A stretch of 64,000 nt of DNA from Tretioscincus oriximinensis (GCA_022410635.1 JAJVDF010000465.1:967853-1031852), one strand, 5' to 3'. Numbered from the stretch's first letter, positions 45,273 through 57,820 are shown. The notes: a model not told the origin generated them from the sequence alone. Numbers and translations are program-made.

Positions 45273-47949
45273 AGGCTTCATGAATGTCGTAACTACCTTG
45301 TGTCATAAAACCTACTGTTTTTAAGATTACAACAATATATTTTCTGGATCCCAGAAATTGGCTATATGGCTCTTGGAGATAACTTCCAAGTTCCCCATTT
45401 CTGATTTAGAAAAAAGCAGAACATTGGAATTACAATCAGAGTTTAATAACTGCCAAAGCATGTCGCAATACCAGGCATACTAGGGAAATTCAGATTGGCA
45501 GTTTTTATGATGTGGTAAAGAAGTAATCCCAGAGACATTTGTTAAATACCATTTTCTGAAGAATAACAAAGCACATATCTAGCAAACAAGTACCAAGAAA
45601 TGGCAACAACAAACAAGCAATAATAATTATAGTAAGAACAAATGGATGTACAAACCTTATTACAAAATAAATGTACAAGAAAAGAATGATCGGTCGGTAT
45701 CATCAGGACACATATCCAGGAAAATATCCTATAGTACAGTTTTAAAAAGTTGATTTGAATCTTTGGGTTATGGAATTGCTTAAAGTATTGTAAGAGTGCT
45801 TTAATGTCAAATGGATCCTGAATCAATTTATATTATATTTTTCAATAAAGCACATTCATTTTTAAAATATCATGCTCCATACCTGCAGCTTATTACTAAA
45901 ACGTCAATAAGAAAATGTCAGTTGCTGTTTGTATACAAAATCGTTCTGACTTTAAAGTGTGGTGGGGAATGTAGTAGAAAAACTGAAGACTGTTTATTGG
46001 AACAACATATTGTCAGCTGGGATTGCCACAAATTGTTTGAATTAATGGAGAAATAGGTTGCTATGATAATTGGTAGCCTCCTCCATCCAAACTTGGAACT
46101 CCCATTTGACACTGTGTACGAAAGGAGAAATCTTATCAGGCTGAATCCATAAGAAAAAATGCTTAAATGGAAAGCAATGCTGTCACTTGGGTCATTTAAC
46201 TAGTGTCAGATATAGTTAAACTTTTATTATTTGTGATTTGGAGATGACGTTCGTACTGTTGTAGATCAGACTTTTGACTTCCAATTTTGTTGCCATATCA
46301 TATTTCTGATCACTAAGATCAAAGTGGTATGAGGGAGAAAGGATAGGAAAGTTCTGCAAAGGTTATTTTCATATTGGGAGCACTGGCGTTAAATTGCCAA
46401 GCATGCCTTTCTAACACACAGTAATTCTAGGAAGCAGTTGGACATATAGTAAGGATTGCTTTTTAGTCATATTGGAAGTTCAATGGACAAAAATAATAAG
46501 TTACTTACCAAGTCCAAGCCTCTGATTATAGCACTTTTTCACAGACAGATCAGCTTACAGAGGTGTGCAGTCCACGTACCTCTGTATTCCAGTACACTAC
46601 CCCATAGTATCCCGTTAGAATTCTATCAGTAAACTGAACTAGGATATCGTTATAGACACCTCGCTTAGTCTATGTGGTCCTTTGCAGATGGTACATACTA
46701 GGAAGGGGAAAAGCCTCTTCTCCTTTATTCTAGAAGAGAGGCCCATAGAGTTTTTCTTGTTTTGTACATGTTGGTAGCAGATGAACATGAGATTTGGCAC
46801 CATCAAAGGTTTTGCTGCATGCATTTCAATCCGCTACCTTGGATTTGATAAAGCTAGACTTGCAATGTTCTGCACAGATCTAATTGCCACATCTCATTGC
46901 AGAACTGACGAGGGAGCCCAAAATTATTGAGGGACTGGAACCATCTTCTTAAATTAAAATTACCCTGTTTTTAATTTAGTTGAAAAAAACTGTGCGTCAA
47001 ATTAGATGTGTAATGGAGAAAATAAACCATGTTATGGTACCAAAGATGACTTCATCTAATGAAGTTTCATGTTGGAAAATCTGGGGCAGGTGAAATGAAG
47101 TCCTTCTCATTTGGAAGCTAGCATTAATGATCTAACTCACTACTTGCATCTCCATGACTGATGTGGCACTAAGTTCTTCTGCAGATTTCACTGCTACAAT
47201 ATATAGTGTGTAGGACATCTTCTTGGACAGCTTTCAAGAGGTGTCAATATATTGTGGCTTGTCAACAGTTGCAATTCAGAATGAGTGTACAAGTATCTCA
47301 ACTTCCAGAAGCAGTAGGACTCTGACAGTTCTGCTGGAGGAGGAGGACAATTGTGCCATTGCTCCTGGGTGTAATTTAGTGGTGGCAGATATTCCTNAAC
47401 TACCACTCCCAGTATTCTATTCCCAGCCTTCATAATATAGAATGCTTAGAGATGTAGTTCCGGAATGTCTGGACAAGTGCAAGTTGATCACCCCTATTCT
47501 TAAGGAATACAACATTATCTAATAAGGTCTAATAAGGCCTTGTGGTTTGTGCATTTTCTATCTCTTATTATTTCATCCCCCACTTGCATGCTATTGATTA
47601 CTAATAGTGTTGATTGTTACATTGAGGAACAAAAAGTAAAAAAATTATGAATAAAAGTGAAATCATGAGCTTCTGTTAGCAATGAGTAGTAGCACTTTCT
47701 CTTTCATTTATTAGTTCCTGCACCCTAGGCTCGGTTACGTGAGAAACGCCATTGTAATTTGAATTATTTTGTGTATTAGAGGAGGAGTTCCTGCTGATAG
47801 TATAAATAGCAGATGTTAACAGCTCTGAATTACTTTGAATCTTTGATTATATTGTTTGCTGTTGTCTGTTGTTCTAATAAATTACCAAGGAAGATTCTGC
47901 TCTGATTCTTACATAGAGGAGGAACCTTAGCGACCGATCCGTTTGTGAT

Positions 47950-48233
47950 GCATGAATGGCTCAGTCGCTAAGGAGACGGTCTTTCATCCAGGAGATTGGA
48001 TTTTGAAGCCCTGTGTTGGACGTGGGAAGGAGTGATCCCCTTCCACTAGCCTGCAGCTATAGCCAACTCAGCTATTCAAAAGAGATGCAAATTTGTAATC
48101 TGCATGAGTGCCATCATTAACTTGATGGGGAAAACAGAATAAAATGTAAGCTTTTGGGTGAAAATTAACCCTGTAAGCCACTCCAGAAAAGAGCAGGGTA
48201 TAAAAACTCGATTCTTCTTCATCTTCTTCATCA
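47950..48233 (+). mobile_element. tRNA-derived SINE, full-length
   Basis: Head 'gcatgaatggctcagtcgct' (A-box-like) and 'ggattttgaagcc' (B-box-like), body 'agccaactcagctattcaaa', tail 'aaactcgattcttcttcatc'. Plus orientation, so its head is readable directly. Confidence 0.85.
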
Positions 48234-50583
48234 CTAACAGCTTTAAAGCTTGCGAGTAGGCATAATTCCTGAAAGGAGTCAGATACCTTGGATGAAAGGT
48301 TGCATGCGAAGCACCTTGAACACGTAAAAGTAATCTACTAAATAAGTATTCAAATTCAGATTAAATATTTCCCTTCCTGGTTTATAGAGCTAAGATTGAT
48401 CTGTGATCTGTAATTTTCTTCTTCACTTTTCTAAATTCAGATTAAACTCTCTAAAATTGCTCTTTCTTTCTGACCTGGAATGTACCTTTTTTAAAAAAAT
48501 CAAGTGTTTGTTACCGTTAAGAGAGATTCAAAAAATGAATCACTCTGTGAATAAAAGATAAGAGCTATCTTTAAAATGGAACACATGTTGTAGATTTGGA
48601 TAATGATATTGTAGGAAACCATCCAAACAACCATTTTGGCATTTTCTGGTCATCTGGAGAGATAAATTGTTTTAATATACACAATTGCAAGAATTGTGCA
48701 GTCAAAGGATAGTCTGGGAACTGCTAATTCAGTGGGTTTTTACTTGGCACTTCCAGGCCAAAGCAATAATTTCTGAACGTACTTAGGTACTCCAGAACTA
48801 TGAAATAAATTAAATTTACCACACCTTCCAGAATTGCCTGGATATTCCTGGATATTTGGGGTATGGAAACTCTCCCAGGAATCTGGAATTAAGTATCAGA
48901 TTTCAGAGTACCCATCTGCAAATTTAAAAAATTGATTTTTAAAATTTGCAGGCTTCTGGGCTGTTTATCTTTTGTTGCAGAACCTTACATAAATGTTGCA
49001 ACAGAAGTATAGTATGCAGGTTGACATCTGCATGCATGCATTTATGTAAATGTAAATAAATAAATAAATACATTTATGAGTGCCAGCAGTGCAGAGAAAC
49101 GACGGGGAGAAGTTGCTACGCATTTGCTTCTGCTNCTGGGCTGGAAGGGCCAGGCAGTACCTCTTTGTCTATGCTCCTGCTGTGCTCCTAAAAGTGGAGG
49201 ATGGGGAAGTTTTGCATCTGTTGTGATAATGATGACTCAGTGATGTGAACTGGTTGTTTTCTACATGTGGGTAAACTACTTCTCTGATTATTGTCACTGA
49301 CCATGTTGGCTGTTTCTGATGGATATTGGTGTCCACCATCATTTTCTTGATTTTCATAATTTGAAAACACATTTTACAATGAATTTGATGGTATCCAAGT
49401 CGGTAGGTACGAAAGAACTCTTTTACCTTAATGCACAATTAAGATTATGATTCTATGATTCTAAGTGTTACTGAACTGCCAGACTGGCAAAAGTTCATGG
49501 AAGTTGTAGTTCAATAACATCTGAAATGCCGCAAGTTACTCAGCCTTGATTTTATATGTTGTTCACCAGAGAAAATTGGAAGACTTGTTTCTGTTATTTT
49601 ACCAAATGTAAAGAGTCAGCCTGTTGCGTTAGAAACCATAATAGTTGGTGTGAAGAGAGGAACGGTACCCCAAACCTTCCATTCAGTGATGATTGTAATG
49701 GGTATTATTTACACAATGGGATCACATTGCTGTACTGTTCATGATTGTCCTTCTTATTGCCAACATAGCAACTATGCCCTCCTACTTTTCCTCTGACAAT
49801 GTTTCTCTTTCATGAACTGGTGTGCCCAAGCAGCTTTAGTGCAAACAGCATAACACATTACATTATTTCTCTGCACCCAACTTTTACCGTATCTACTAAT
49901 TCCTCGCTCTCAGTACAGTCGGGTTCCCCCCATTTACTTTCCTTTTGTAGAACTCTGGAAAATTCATATTTTGAACTTGCAAAGTTGCATGGAAACTGGT
50001 GTAAAAGAAAATACTGGTAAATGGTAGCCTTTTGCATTTCCCTGTAGTTTGGAAGGGGATGTGAGTCTTTTTCCTGAAAAAAGCTTCCATGCAAAAGCAC
50101 CAGATGTCCAAGTGGTTCTGGAGCAGATAACATAGTACATTATTTTACTCTTCTTCACCAAACCCTCACTTTTATAGTGGGCACTTATAAGCTTCCCTTG
50201 GAACAAAAGCCTCATTACTCTTCATTTTTCCTCTCACTTTTGCACAGCTATTGGCATTTTCAGCTTGCAAAGTTGTGCAAAAAATGGCATAAAGAAAAGT
50301 GGCTTTCATGAAACAGCAGAAGGTATTAAATGTTGCCTGTGTACTTTAGTGGAACCTTGGTAGGTCATAGGAAGGGGGGGGATTAGAATGAAAATCCAAA
50401 TCTGAGGGGCCAGTCTTGCATGTAATCACAGCTTACACTAGACAGCAATGTAGAGAGGGATTGGAAGGAAAATGTTTTAGAGTTCCTAGACTGAGGATGA
50501 GCAATGGTCTTTGTTCTTCATCAAAAAAGATTATTCCATGCATGTCTAATTCTGCCTTAACAGTGTATTCCTATCCTTTTTAG

Positions 50584-50688
50584 CTAGATGAAGAAGAAGA
50601 AAGAAGAAAAAGGCGGCGAGAAAAGAACAAAGTAGCAGCAGCTCGATGTCGGAACAAAAAGAAGGAAAGGACTGAATTCTTACAGAGG
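50584..50688 (+). CDS. JDP2: JDP2 coding exon 2 (residues 68-102, basic region)
   Basis: Encodes 35 residues that hold the DNA-binding basic region: RRKRRREKNKVAAARCRNKK, carrying the bZIP signature N-x3-A-A-x-x-C-R (Asn82, Ala86, Ala87 zone, Cys89, Arg90). The first zipper leucine is Leu100 in EFLQR. The basic-region sequence is of the Fos/ATF3/JDP2 type. Acceptor CTTTTTAG^CTAG and donor AGG^GTGAGT, both phase 0. The preceding acidic stretch LDEEEE belongs to the same exon. Entirely intact. Confidence 0.97.
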
Positions 50689-50894
50689 GTGAGTAAGTTT
50701 TGTTCTTTTCCAGTCTTGTACATGCACAGAAGATGGGTAAAAATATGTAAATGATCATAAATATATGAAGAAGCCATTCAACCCAACAGCCCACCTAGAG
50801 CAGGAATCCCTGCCTCTACTTGAAAACCTTCAACGAGGGGAAACCCATGATTAGGTGAGTCAGATTGTTCTGTGGCTCTCACGGCATAACATTT

Positions 50895-50998
50895 ATCTTA
50901 ATATCTTTTTAATATGTTAATTTGGCTTTTATTGTTAACTGCCCTGAGGTATTCCTATACTTATAGGGCAATAAAGAAATATAAATAAATGAATAAAT
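50895..50998 (+). mobile_element. L2-like LINE 3' tail
   Basis: 'ggcttttattgttaactgcc', 'ctgaggtattcctatactta' and 'tataaataaatgaataaata' inside JDP2 intron 3, between two coding exons. Confidence 0.7.
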
Positions 50999-51517
50999 AG
51001 CTTAGTTTCATGCTTACTGGTTTTAGTTTTGAGGATACATGTAGCTGCATTCGCATTACGTGAAAAAAACAGGTGCGGATGCTGTATTGCTTTGCAATGC
51101 TTGCAGTGATCTGCTGCTGTGAACTTTCCCCTCCTCTTCCTTAGGTCTGCTTATGGCTCTGTAGGAGCTAGAAGCTGATCTTGGGCAGTCTCTGCTTTTT
51201 TATGCAAGTGAAAATGTGCACACAAAGGCAGGGGTATTTTTTGTTTTAAAAAATGTGTTGTCTGAACTCGCATGGCAAACTCAGGCTGTGCAATTTCCCT
51301 GCTCTGTGTCAGTCCACTGAAGCAGAGCTGAAATGGAGCAGGGAAAAATGGTAAAAGCAGAGTGGCTTTAAATCCACTTTGCTGTTTCCTAATTCGATTT
51401 TTACATGCCAGTCACACAGCCCTAGAGATGTGGCCCATTTTTGCAACTGAAACTTAATGGTACAGTGCAGTCTAGAACATAAAATGTTACTCTTCTCCTT
51501 TCTCTGGTTCTGTTTAG
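50999..51517. other. JDP2: JDP2 intron 3 remainder
   Basis: A block at about 51045-51430 ('gctgcattcgcattacgtg' to 'catgccagtcacacagcc') looks like an unclassified non-autonomous element. The intron ends in a strong tract CTTTCTCTGGTTCTGTTTAG. Confidence 0.5.
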
Positions 51518-51703
51518 GAATCTGAACGCCTGGAGCTTATGAATGCGGAACTGAAGGCCCAAATTGAGGAGCTGAAGCAGGAGAGGCAGCAACTGATCCT
51601 AATGCTGAATCGCCATCGCCCCACTTGCATTGTACGGACAGATAGCGTCAAAACGCCAGAGAATGAAACCAACCCCCTGATCGAACAGTTGGAAAAGAAG
51701 TGA
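51518..51703 (+). CDS. JDP2: JDP2 coding exon 3 (residues 103-163, zipper and C-terminus)
   Basis: Encodes the rest of the leucine zipper and the C-terminal tail, ending QLEKK and TGA at 51701-51703. Heptad leucines fall at 107, 114, 121 and 128 (continuing from Leu100), with His135 in the next heptad position. The tail has RPTCIVRTDSVKTPE; Thr148 in KTPE is the position reported as the JNK phosphorylation site in mammalian JDP2. With the two earlier exons the protein is 163 residues, equal to the usual JDP2 length, with no stop, frameshift or N. ATF3 is the nearest relative, but the N-terminus and KTPE tail fit JDP2. Confidence 0.97.
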   Translation, partial: ESERLELMNAELKAQIEELKQERQQLILMLNRHRPTCIVRTDSVKTPENETNPLIEQLEKK

Positions 51704-52690
51704 ACGGGGCCCAGGGGGCCAAGAGAAATAGGTGGCAAAAAACCCCAACAAAGCAGAGGCTCTGAGAGTTTCTCATCTACGTACTGTATGAAGAACTGTG
51801 CACGAAAGACTAGTACAGCCAGAATGTGTGCTCTTCTCTGGGGATTGCACGAAACCACCTAAACCATGTGAAAATGGTGGTGGTGATTCTAGGATCTTCC
51901 AGGGGCGAAGCTGCCATTGCTGTTTTAAGGCTCAGCCTGACTAGGCATGGCCGCTCCAGGGACCAGCTTCTCCAAGGTTACCTTGGGTGACAACATAACC
52001 TTGCAATCCCTTGCAGACCCGTCTGGAAGTGGCTGAAACACTAGGAAGGAGTGTAGTGGTTTCTCAGGAACCCTCTTCCTATTGTTAATGGTTGGCAGTG
52101 AGCAGGGATACAAAGTCTGAACACTAGAGAAACAAGGATTAGGAGGAAGCTGACAGCAGTTGATGAAGCTGAGGAAGTTCTTCCTCTTTGAGCCTCTCCA
52201 TTTGGCCCATTTNTGCCCTCCCTGCTCTCTCCAGACTGAAACCAGAAACCGAGAATGGCAAACACTTGACACAAGTCCTGCCTCATTGCTGGGCCTGCCT
52301 GTGGCACCGTGGCGCCGGCGCCTCCCACAAGCACACCCTCAGTATAATGTTTACAGCCCAGCTGTCCAGGCCATGCTTTTAAAATGCACATTTTTACACT
52401 TTTTATATTTTTATAAATTTTTTTATACGGCTGTCTCTATATGGATTTATATAATCACTAGATGTGATCCCATTAAAATGTATGTTATTATGGTTGTTTT
52501 GTTACATATGCATATGCAACAGTTATCGCCATTGTGTTCCTTGTTTAGCGGTGCTTGGCTCCTTTCCCTCGGCAGCTGGGAAGGAGCCCCGTACCTTCAC
52601 CGTGGCTCCATGGCCATGCCCATCCGTGTATGTCCTTCATAATACTCAGTCCTGTATCTCTCAGTAAATGTTAACTTTTACTTATCCTCC
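51704..52690 (+). other. JDP2: JDP2 3' UTR with candidate poly(A) signals
   Basis: From the stop codon to the last plausible poly(A) site. Candidate signals are ATTAAA at 52472-52477, AGTAAA at 52663-52668 and ATTAAA at 52729-52734; none is the canonical AATAAA. A T-rich stretch at 52390-52425 ('tttttacactttttatattt') precedes them. The end is approximate. A 160-codon + frame across 52160-52642 is UTR, not a gene. Confidence 0.65.
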
Positions 52691-52785
52691 TATAGTATGC
52701 TTTAGTCTGCATTTTGTCCCAGGACTTTATTAAATTTGGAGGTTCTGTACAATAAGCCACTAACATGAGGGTGGCCTATTGGCAC

Positions 52786-53036
52786 CAAAGAGAGGCATGG
52801 TGGTGCAGAAGTTAAATGCAACGGCCTTTCAACAGGAAGATTGGTGTTAGAAGCCTCATGTGTCTGCCGTGGAGCTCTCTGGTGGTCTTAGCTCCAGCCA
52901 ATTTAGCTGTTTGAAAACAAGTAATTACAAGCAGATTAGTAGGTACCACCACAATTGTGGTAGGGAAGATAGAATACATTTGCTCTAAGTCCCTTCGATG
53001 AAAAGGACGGGATATATTATCCCAATTCTTCTTTTA
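52786..53036 (+). mobile_element. tRNA-derived SINE just past JDP2
   Basis: Head 'gaggcatggtggtgcagaag', B-box-like 'ggtgttagaagcct', body 'agccaatttagctgtttgaa', tail 'tatcccaattcttctttt'. Confidence 0.75.
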
Positions 53037-54950
53037 AATGTGATCAAAATTGATTCAATCAAGTGTGCGGGACATCAGCCCTCATGGTTTATGTCATCTC
53101 GGGATCTTCTCGTCTACGTACGCCCAACCTAGAGCCTATGGGCAAATGTGAAATGCTGGGAAGGCTTGTGAGTAATCATTATTTTGTGGCAAATACAGAA
53201 TAGGTACCATGAGACATGATAAAATAGTTTCAGAATGTTGAGCATCTTCTCCAGGTGGTCACATTGTTCCAGTGGTTTCACATACGCTTGTGGATATGAA
53301 GAAAGATTATATACCCACAGAATCAAAATGTGAACTATAGGCTACAGATTTATGCTTATGTATAATTGGAATATAACCTTGAACTTTGGAGAAAGCGCTT
53401 GTTGGGAGAGTACAGGAAAGTGCAGGATATAGCCAATTTCTCTTTTTTTAGCACACCGTTTGCATCTTTTCATCACATATCTTTAGAAACTTCTTCAATA
53501 CAGGGAAGGAGGTTGTTATTGAGTCCCTCTATGGCCAGCTGTTGTTGGTGCTAAGGGATAAAATAATGTAGGACCTAGCTCCATCTATTATGAAGGAAGA
53601 GAAAAAGGTTGAACTGGGTTTACACAGCTTAGCACTATTGTCGCAATACCAAGTGTGTGGCAGAAATGAGAAAACATTTATATTAATATGTCCATTTAAA
53701 TTCAGGCAAAGTTGCATTTATCTATTATACATATAGGGAATGTGAAGCAGACAGATGTCGAAGTTAATCTCAGTTGTGAAGACAAGTATCAAGAAATATT
53801 TCCCCCCCTTATGAAAATATTTCTCCCCTTAAAAAGTCTAACATATTGTCTTGGCGCCATGATACATTACGCCTAAGATACTGTTCCAAAACCTGATTAG
53901 TGTATTCAGGCTGCCCAACTGTCTGTGGATGATGTGAAGTTTTCTCATTCGTTAATTTTATTTTTATCCTGGGTTTTTATGTGGTAACCATAAATGAGAC
54001 CTGATTCTCTGCACAGGTATGCAGAGAAAAGACCTATGATGCTTTGCTAGAAATATACACTTATATACACTTATTTATTAGAATCAGTGAAGCTGTTCTA
54101 CATCTCAAGCAGCCCCGACACAAACCTTCTTTCTTTGTGTACCATGAAACAGAAAAGAAAGCATCACAGGGTGCTGTGTGCTCTCTTCACATGTCTCCTG
54201 TTTTGCACAGGATGAAGGTTGAAGAGAGAAATACAGTAGGGATTTAGGCCTGACACTGTGCCTCTTTACATGTTCATGTGGAAAGTCCCAATATTTGCAC
54301 ATTCCTAGATTTTATGGTATGTCTGCTAGTGAGATCCTTGAGGAAATTCCCAGTTCTGTGCTATCGGTGCTTTCATTTTTTAAAGCTATGCAGTTAAAAC
54401 GTTGCATAAGAAGTTGCTACAAGAGGAAATCGTTCCAGGTATGGCACAGTGTGGGTGAGGTAAACATACACCCTTTCCAATTAGCAGACCTTGCTGAGGA
54501 CAGGGCCTGACATGTGTCTGGGATGCTCCCAGCTGCCTTGGGGTGTTGCCAGAGCCATTGCTATTACCTCCTTTTCTGGATTTCTTGCTACACATGATGA
54601 ATTTGTAAGTCACAAAATGAACAGGATGTTTCACCCTGCTATTAGCTGTAACATCCTTATGGAATTCCTTTCAGCAGAAAGAATGTTTCAAGGTGGAACT
54701 AATCAACCGGTAGCACCTGTGGACTGGGTTCTAATGCTTAGCAGAGAGGAGATAAAACACATTATGCTATCCTTGTGTCATTCGAAGCATGACCATTTAT
54801 CTTACTACTTAGCTGTTTTATTTCCTACCGATAAATATAAAAAACAAAAACTTACGTTTATGTCCCCCCGTATCTAAAGGTCCCAACCCATAAAATCAAT
54901 TAAAAGAAACAAAATGTCCAAGGTTATTAAAACAGAGTGTGTAACAAAAA
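53037..54950. other. No recognisable gene
   Basis: Downstream of JDP2. A 128-codon + frame at 54491-54877 and several shorter ones have no recognisable domain. Confidence 0.4.
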
Positions 54951-55197
54951 GATGATGACGAAGATGAAGAGTTGGTTTTTATATCCCGTTTTCCTTAACC
55001 TGAAGGGAATCAAAAAGGGTTTACATAACCACCTGTTCTTTTCTTTACAACAGACACCTTGTGAAGTAGAAGGGGCTGAGAGAGCTCTGAAAGACTGTGA
55101 CTAGCCTAATGTCCCCAGTTGGCTTTGTGGAGGAGTGCAGAACTGGAGACTTCCAGATAAGAGTCTGACACTAACCACTACACCAAGACTAGCTCTC
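54951..55197 (-). mobile_element. tRNA-derived SINE
   Basis: Tail 'gaagatgaagagttggtttt', body 'cagacaccttgtgaagtaga' and 'gctgagagagctctgaaaga', head at right (complement of 'ctaaccactacaccaaga'). Confidence 0.8.
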
Positions 55198-56091
55198 AAT
55201 CTGAATTAATTGTGGAATTAATCATTCTGAAATAACTGTATAAAAAGTGTTTTCAAAGGACTGAAATGAGAAGCATTTTAGGATGAGAGTCAGCTCTTAC
55301 CTTTGGGATGGATTACTCCTGGAGAAGGGAAAGCAGGATGTCTGCATTGGGATGGACTGTTCTGCTCCAACACCAAAGTTCATGTCAGCTCTTTGGGGCA
55401 AGTTCTTGTTCTGGGGAGTCAAAACATTTCAGCAGCATGCTATTTTACATCACCAAATTGGGTTCCCTGTGATATTCTGGACCACAGAGGAATGCCACCC
55501 CACATACTTCTATGATTCACTATATCATCCCCTATTACACTGCTCCAGGATGCCATATGGGCATCTTAACCCAGTCAGTCCCTTGTAGTTTGAGAGTATT
55601 AAGAAATGGTGATGCTTCTCTTAAACCTCACCAGCATGTAGAAAGGAGCTCCACAGAATCCTTTTTATTCTGCACTAATGGCAAGCATGGAAATTATGTG
55701 TGTATTATTGGCTTGGTTCACATTTATCTGTTGGAAATACCTGCAAAAACCCTTGTCAGCCAGGGACAATGTACAGTTAAGCGTTGAAATGACCCATTCC
55801 AGGTCTGTTGTGCCTGAAGGCAGATGCCCTGCCTATCCCTTGCTATGATTGGACAAGGGAANGATCTACATCTTGCACAAGGGTGATGCAAACTAAATCC
55901 TTGCCATTTTGAATCATCTTCAGTAAAACGTTTCATCTCCTTGTTATCTTTGATCTTGCTTGTCCCATCCATCTTCCTCTTCTATTAGCCTCAAATATAA
56001 ATCACATTTTTTACTACAGTTTTCTTGATCAGTTGCCCAAATATGTGAGTTTCAGCTTGTTGATCATGGTCTCAAGGGATGGGGGAGGGAG
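55198..56091. other. No recognisable gene
   Basis: Short open frames only (for example 55283-55588) without recognisable domains. Confidence 0.4.
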
Positions 56092-56257
56092 AATCGAGAA
56101 GAAGACTCAGTTTTTATACAAGTCTCAACTTGAAGGAAATAAAAAGTGCCTTACATAACCTTCTGTTGTTCCCTTCACAACAAGACACCTTGTGACATAG
56201 TTGAGGCTCAGAGAGCTCCAAAGAACTGTGATAAGCCCAAGGTCACCCAGCTGACTG
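56092..56257 (-). mobile_element. tRNA-derived SINE split by an LTR
   Basis: Tail 'gaagaagactcagtttttat', body 'aagacaccttgtgacatagt' and 'gcccaaggtcacccagctga'. The copy stops at 56257 where the LTR starts; 'ctggctctgttgag' after the LTR (from 57015) looks like its continuation, compare 'gttggctttgtggag' at 55120. Confidence 0.7.
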
Positions 56258-57012
56258 TGGCGACCCCTACCTGAGGGCCCTACTATTCAATGACCCTCAC
56301 AGTCAGGGGTGCCACAATATCCACCCTGTTGCCCAAGCCAGCACCCACGACTGCTTGCAGCAACAGTACTATCCTCAGGCCTACACAAGGCCTCAGTGTT
56401 TACCTCAGGATGAGGGCTTTATTCACAGCCCCCACCAGTAGCGTGCTTAATTTTGTGGTTACAGAAATAAAGAAAGAGATGTTTGAATTGAAACCAATAA
56501 CAAGTGTATTGTTAACAAATAAGAAATAGAAAGATTAGAATAATAAAGCTTCGGCTTTTATAAAGCAAGCCTAACTCAAGCACACACACACCAAGCAAGA
56601 GCAACATGAGTTTCCAGATCCTTAAAGAGACAGGCCCTGTGTCACTTTACTTGTTCCAGCCCCAAGTCAAGCCTCAGCTTTGACTCCTCCAGGCCACCAT
56701 ACACTTCCACCCCCTCCCTCTGAGGCAGATCAGAAGCGGACCCCTCTGTCCACTTGCTACACCACAAGTCCCCAACAGAAAGGCCTCTAGCCCTGGTCAG
56801 CTTTCCTTTTAACCGCTCACCAGCCGGCTACTCGAGGCCCCATTGGCTGACTCCTCCAGCCATGCCCCCTCCCAAACAGGGACTCAGGAAGCCACGCCCC
56901 TGCCCAGGCCTGCTCTTCCCCCCTCCCTCTGGGATATCTGCTAAGTTTATAAAAGAAACACAAACCTTTTGTACTTTTGTGGATAAGTACAAAATTGATC
57001 TGAGAGACACCA
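56258..57012 (-). mobile_element. Solo LTR with 5-bp target duplication
   Basis: Bounded by GACTG at 56253-56257 and 57013-57017. On the minus strand it starts TGGTGTCTCTCAG and ends GGTAGGGGTCGCCA, the TG...CA form of an LTR. In order on the minus strand: U3 of about 450 bp, a TATA box (TTTATAAAAG, 56555-56564), a poly(A) signal AATAAA (56418-56423) and a short terminal part. No internal coding region is present, so it is a solo LTR of an LTR retrotransposon or endogenous retrovirus; the sequence does not say which. Copies: 17717-17885 and 26355-26950. Confidence 0.75.
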
Positions 57013-57057
57013 GACTGGCTCTGTTGAGAATATAGTAACTTCATTTCTACAGATACT

Positions 57058-57170
57058 ATTTATTTATTTATTTTAGAAGTGTATATCCATCCCTTCATTA
57101 GCAAGTCCCAGGGTGGATAACAACACAAGGATAACGGCTAGGGAAAAGTTCACTTCTTTCGTTCTGCAGA
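57058..57170 (-). mobile_element. L2-like LINE 3' fragment
   Basis: 'tatttatttatttattttag' then 'cattagcaagtcccagggtg' and 'gataacaacacaagg'. Confidence 0.5.
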
Positions 57171-57820
57171 CCAAGCTGCTGTTGGAGGCCTAAGAATACA
57201 AACCATTCTTTTTCTGCTCAGAATCTTTAGGTATTTCCCCACCTTGAACTTTGCCTCTGCAGGTCCCAAGAAACTCCACACAGGTACGCCAAGATCCAGG
57301 AACAGAGCAGCAAGAATCCCATTCCACATACTGTGGAGACACAGTGGAGATGGTTGGTCAGGCCCAAATCAATCAGGGAGAAGGCACTGTGAAGGCAGGG
57401 TTGGGACTGTCCAGTTCAGGCATGCCTGGGGGCAAGGGGTGCCCATCCTGGGCTATGTACGTGTGTCCTTATCCAGGTGATCAAGAAGGCAGCAAATGTA
57501 TTGCAAGCCACTGAATCACAAATGATGGAACTGATTTTTTTCCCCCCTGCAAAACCCATTACTGTTGCAGGCAGAGGCACCTTTCCCATAGTGACAGAAG
57601 AGTTAAATCAGAATTGTGCAATTTGCCTTTAAAAATAGAATGACACGTGGAGACTAAATGTTGATGTTTGCTTTAGTTTAAACTAATGTGTGATGATGCC
57701 TTTCCTGGCATATTTCAAGGAAGTATCTGTGTTACTCTGGATACAATATTTATAGCAAGGGAATTTCATAGAACCTTAGAAAAGGTATGCAGCATGAACT
57801 TTTGAAGGCAAGCCAGATGC
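57171..57820. other. No recognisable gene
   Basis: Nothing supported. Confidence 0.35.

Larger units (their letters stand above)
43001..50583 (+). other. JDP2: JDP2 intron 2
   Basis: Runs from GTAAGT at 43001 to CTATCCTTTTTAG at 50583. Contains L2-like, hAT-type, family A and SINE insertions described separately; the rest (43603-45117, 45273-47949, 48234-50583) shows no exon. A CR1-like tail TTATGATTCTATGATTCTAA is at about 49445. Two similar words at 49976-50018 and 50257-50310 ('ttgcaaagttgcatgg', 'ttgcaaagttgtgc') hint at a local repeat. A 90-codon minus frame at 44651-44923 has no recognisable domain. Confidence 0.85.
29815..52690 (+). other. JDP2: JDP2 gene span (inferred promoter to 3' UTR end)
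   Basis: Coding exons are 42800-43000, 50584-50688 and 51518-51703, joined in phase 0 to give 163 residues. The 5' limit assumes CpG island 2 is the promoter. Intron 1 is then about 12.6 kb, intron 2 is 7583 bp and intron 3 is 829 bp. The exon pattern (N-terminal exon; basic region exon; zipper and C-terminus exon) matches the known vertebrate JDP2 organisation. In other vertebrates JDP2 lies between FOS and BATF; neither neighbour is inside this window. Confidence 0.65.

Noticed and set aside
47950..48010. tRNA gene suggested by A- and B-box-like words
   Set aside because: The head is followed by the SINE body and tail; there is no acceptor-stem pairing of a real tRNA and many related copies exist.
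52160..52642. 160-codon + frame
   Set aside because: Lies in the JDP2 3' UTR; no domain and an N in it.
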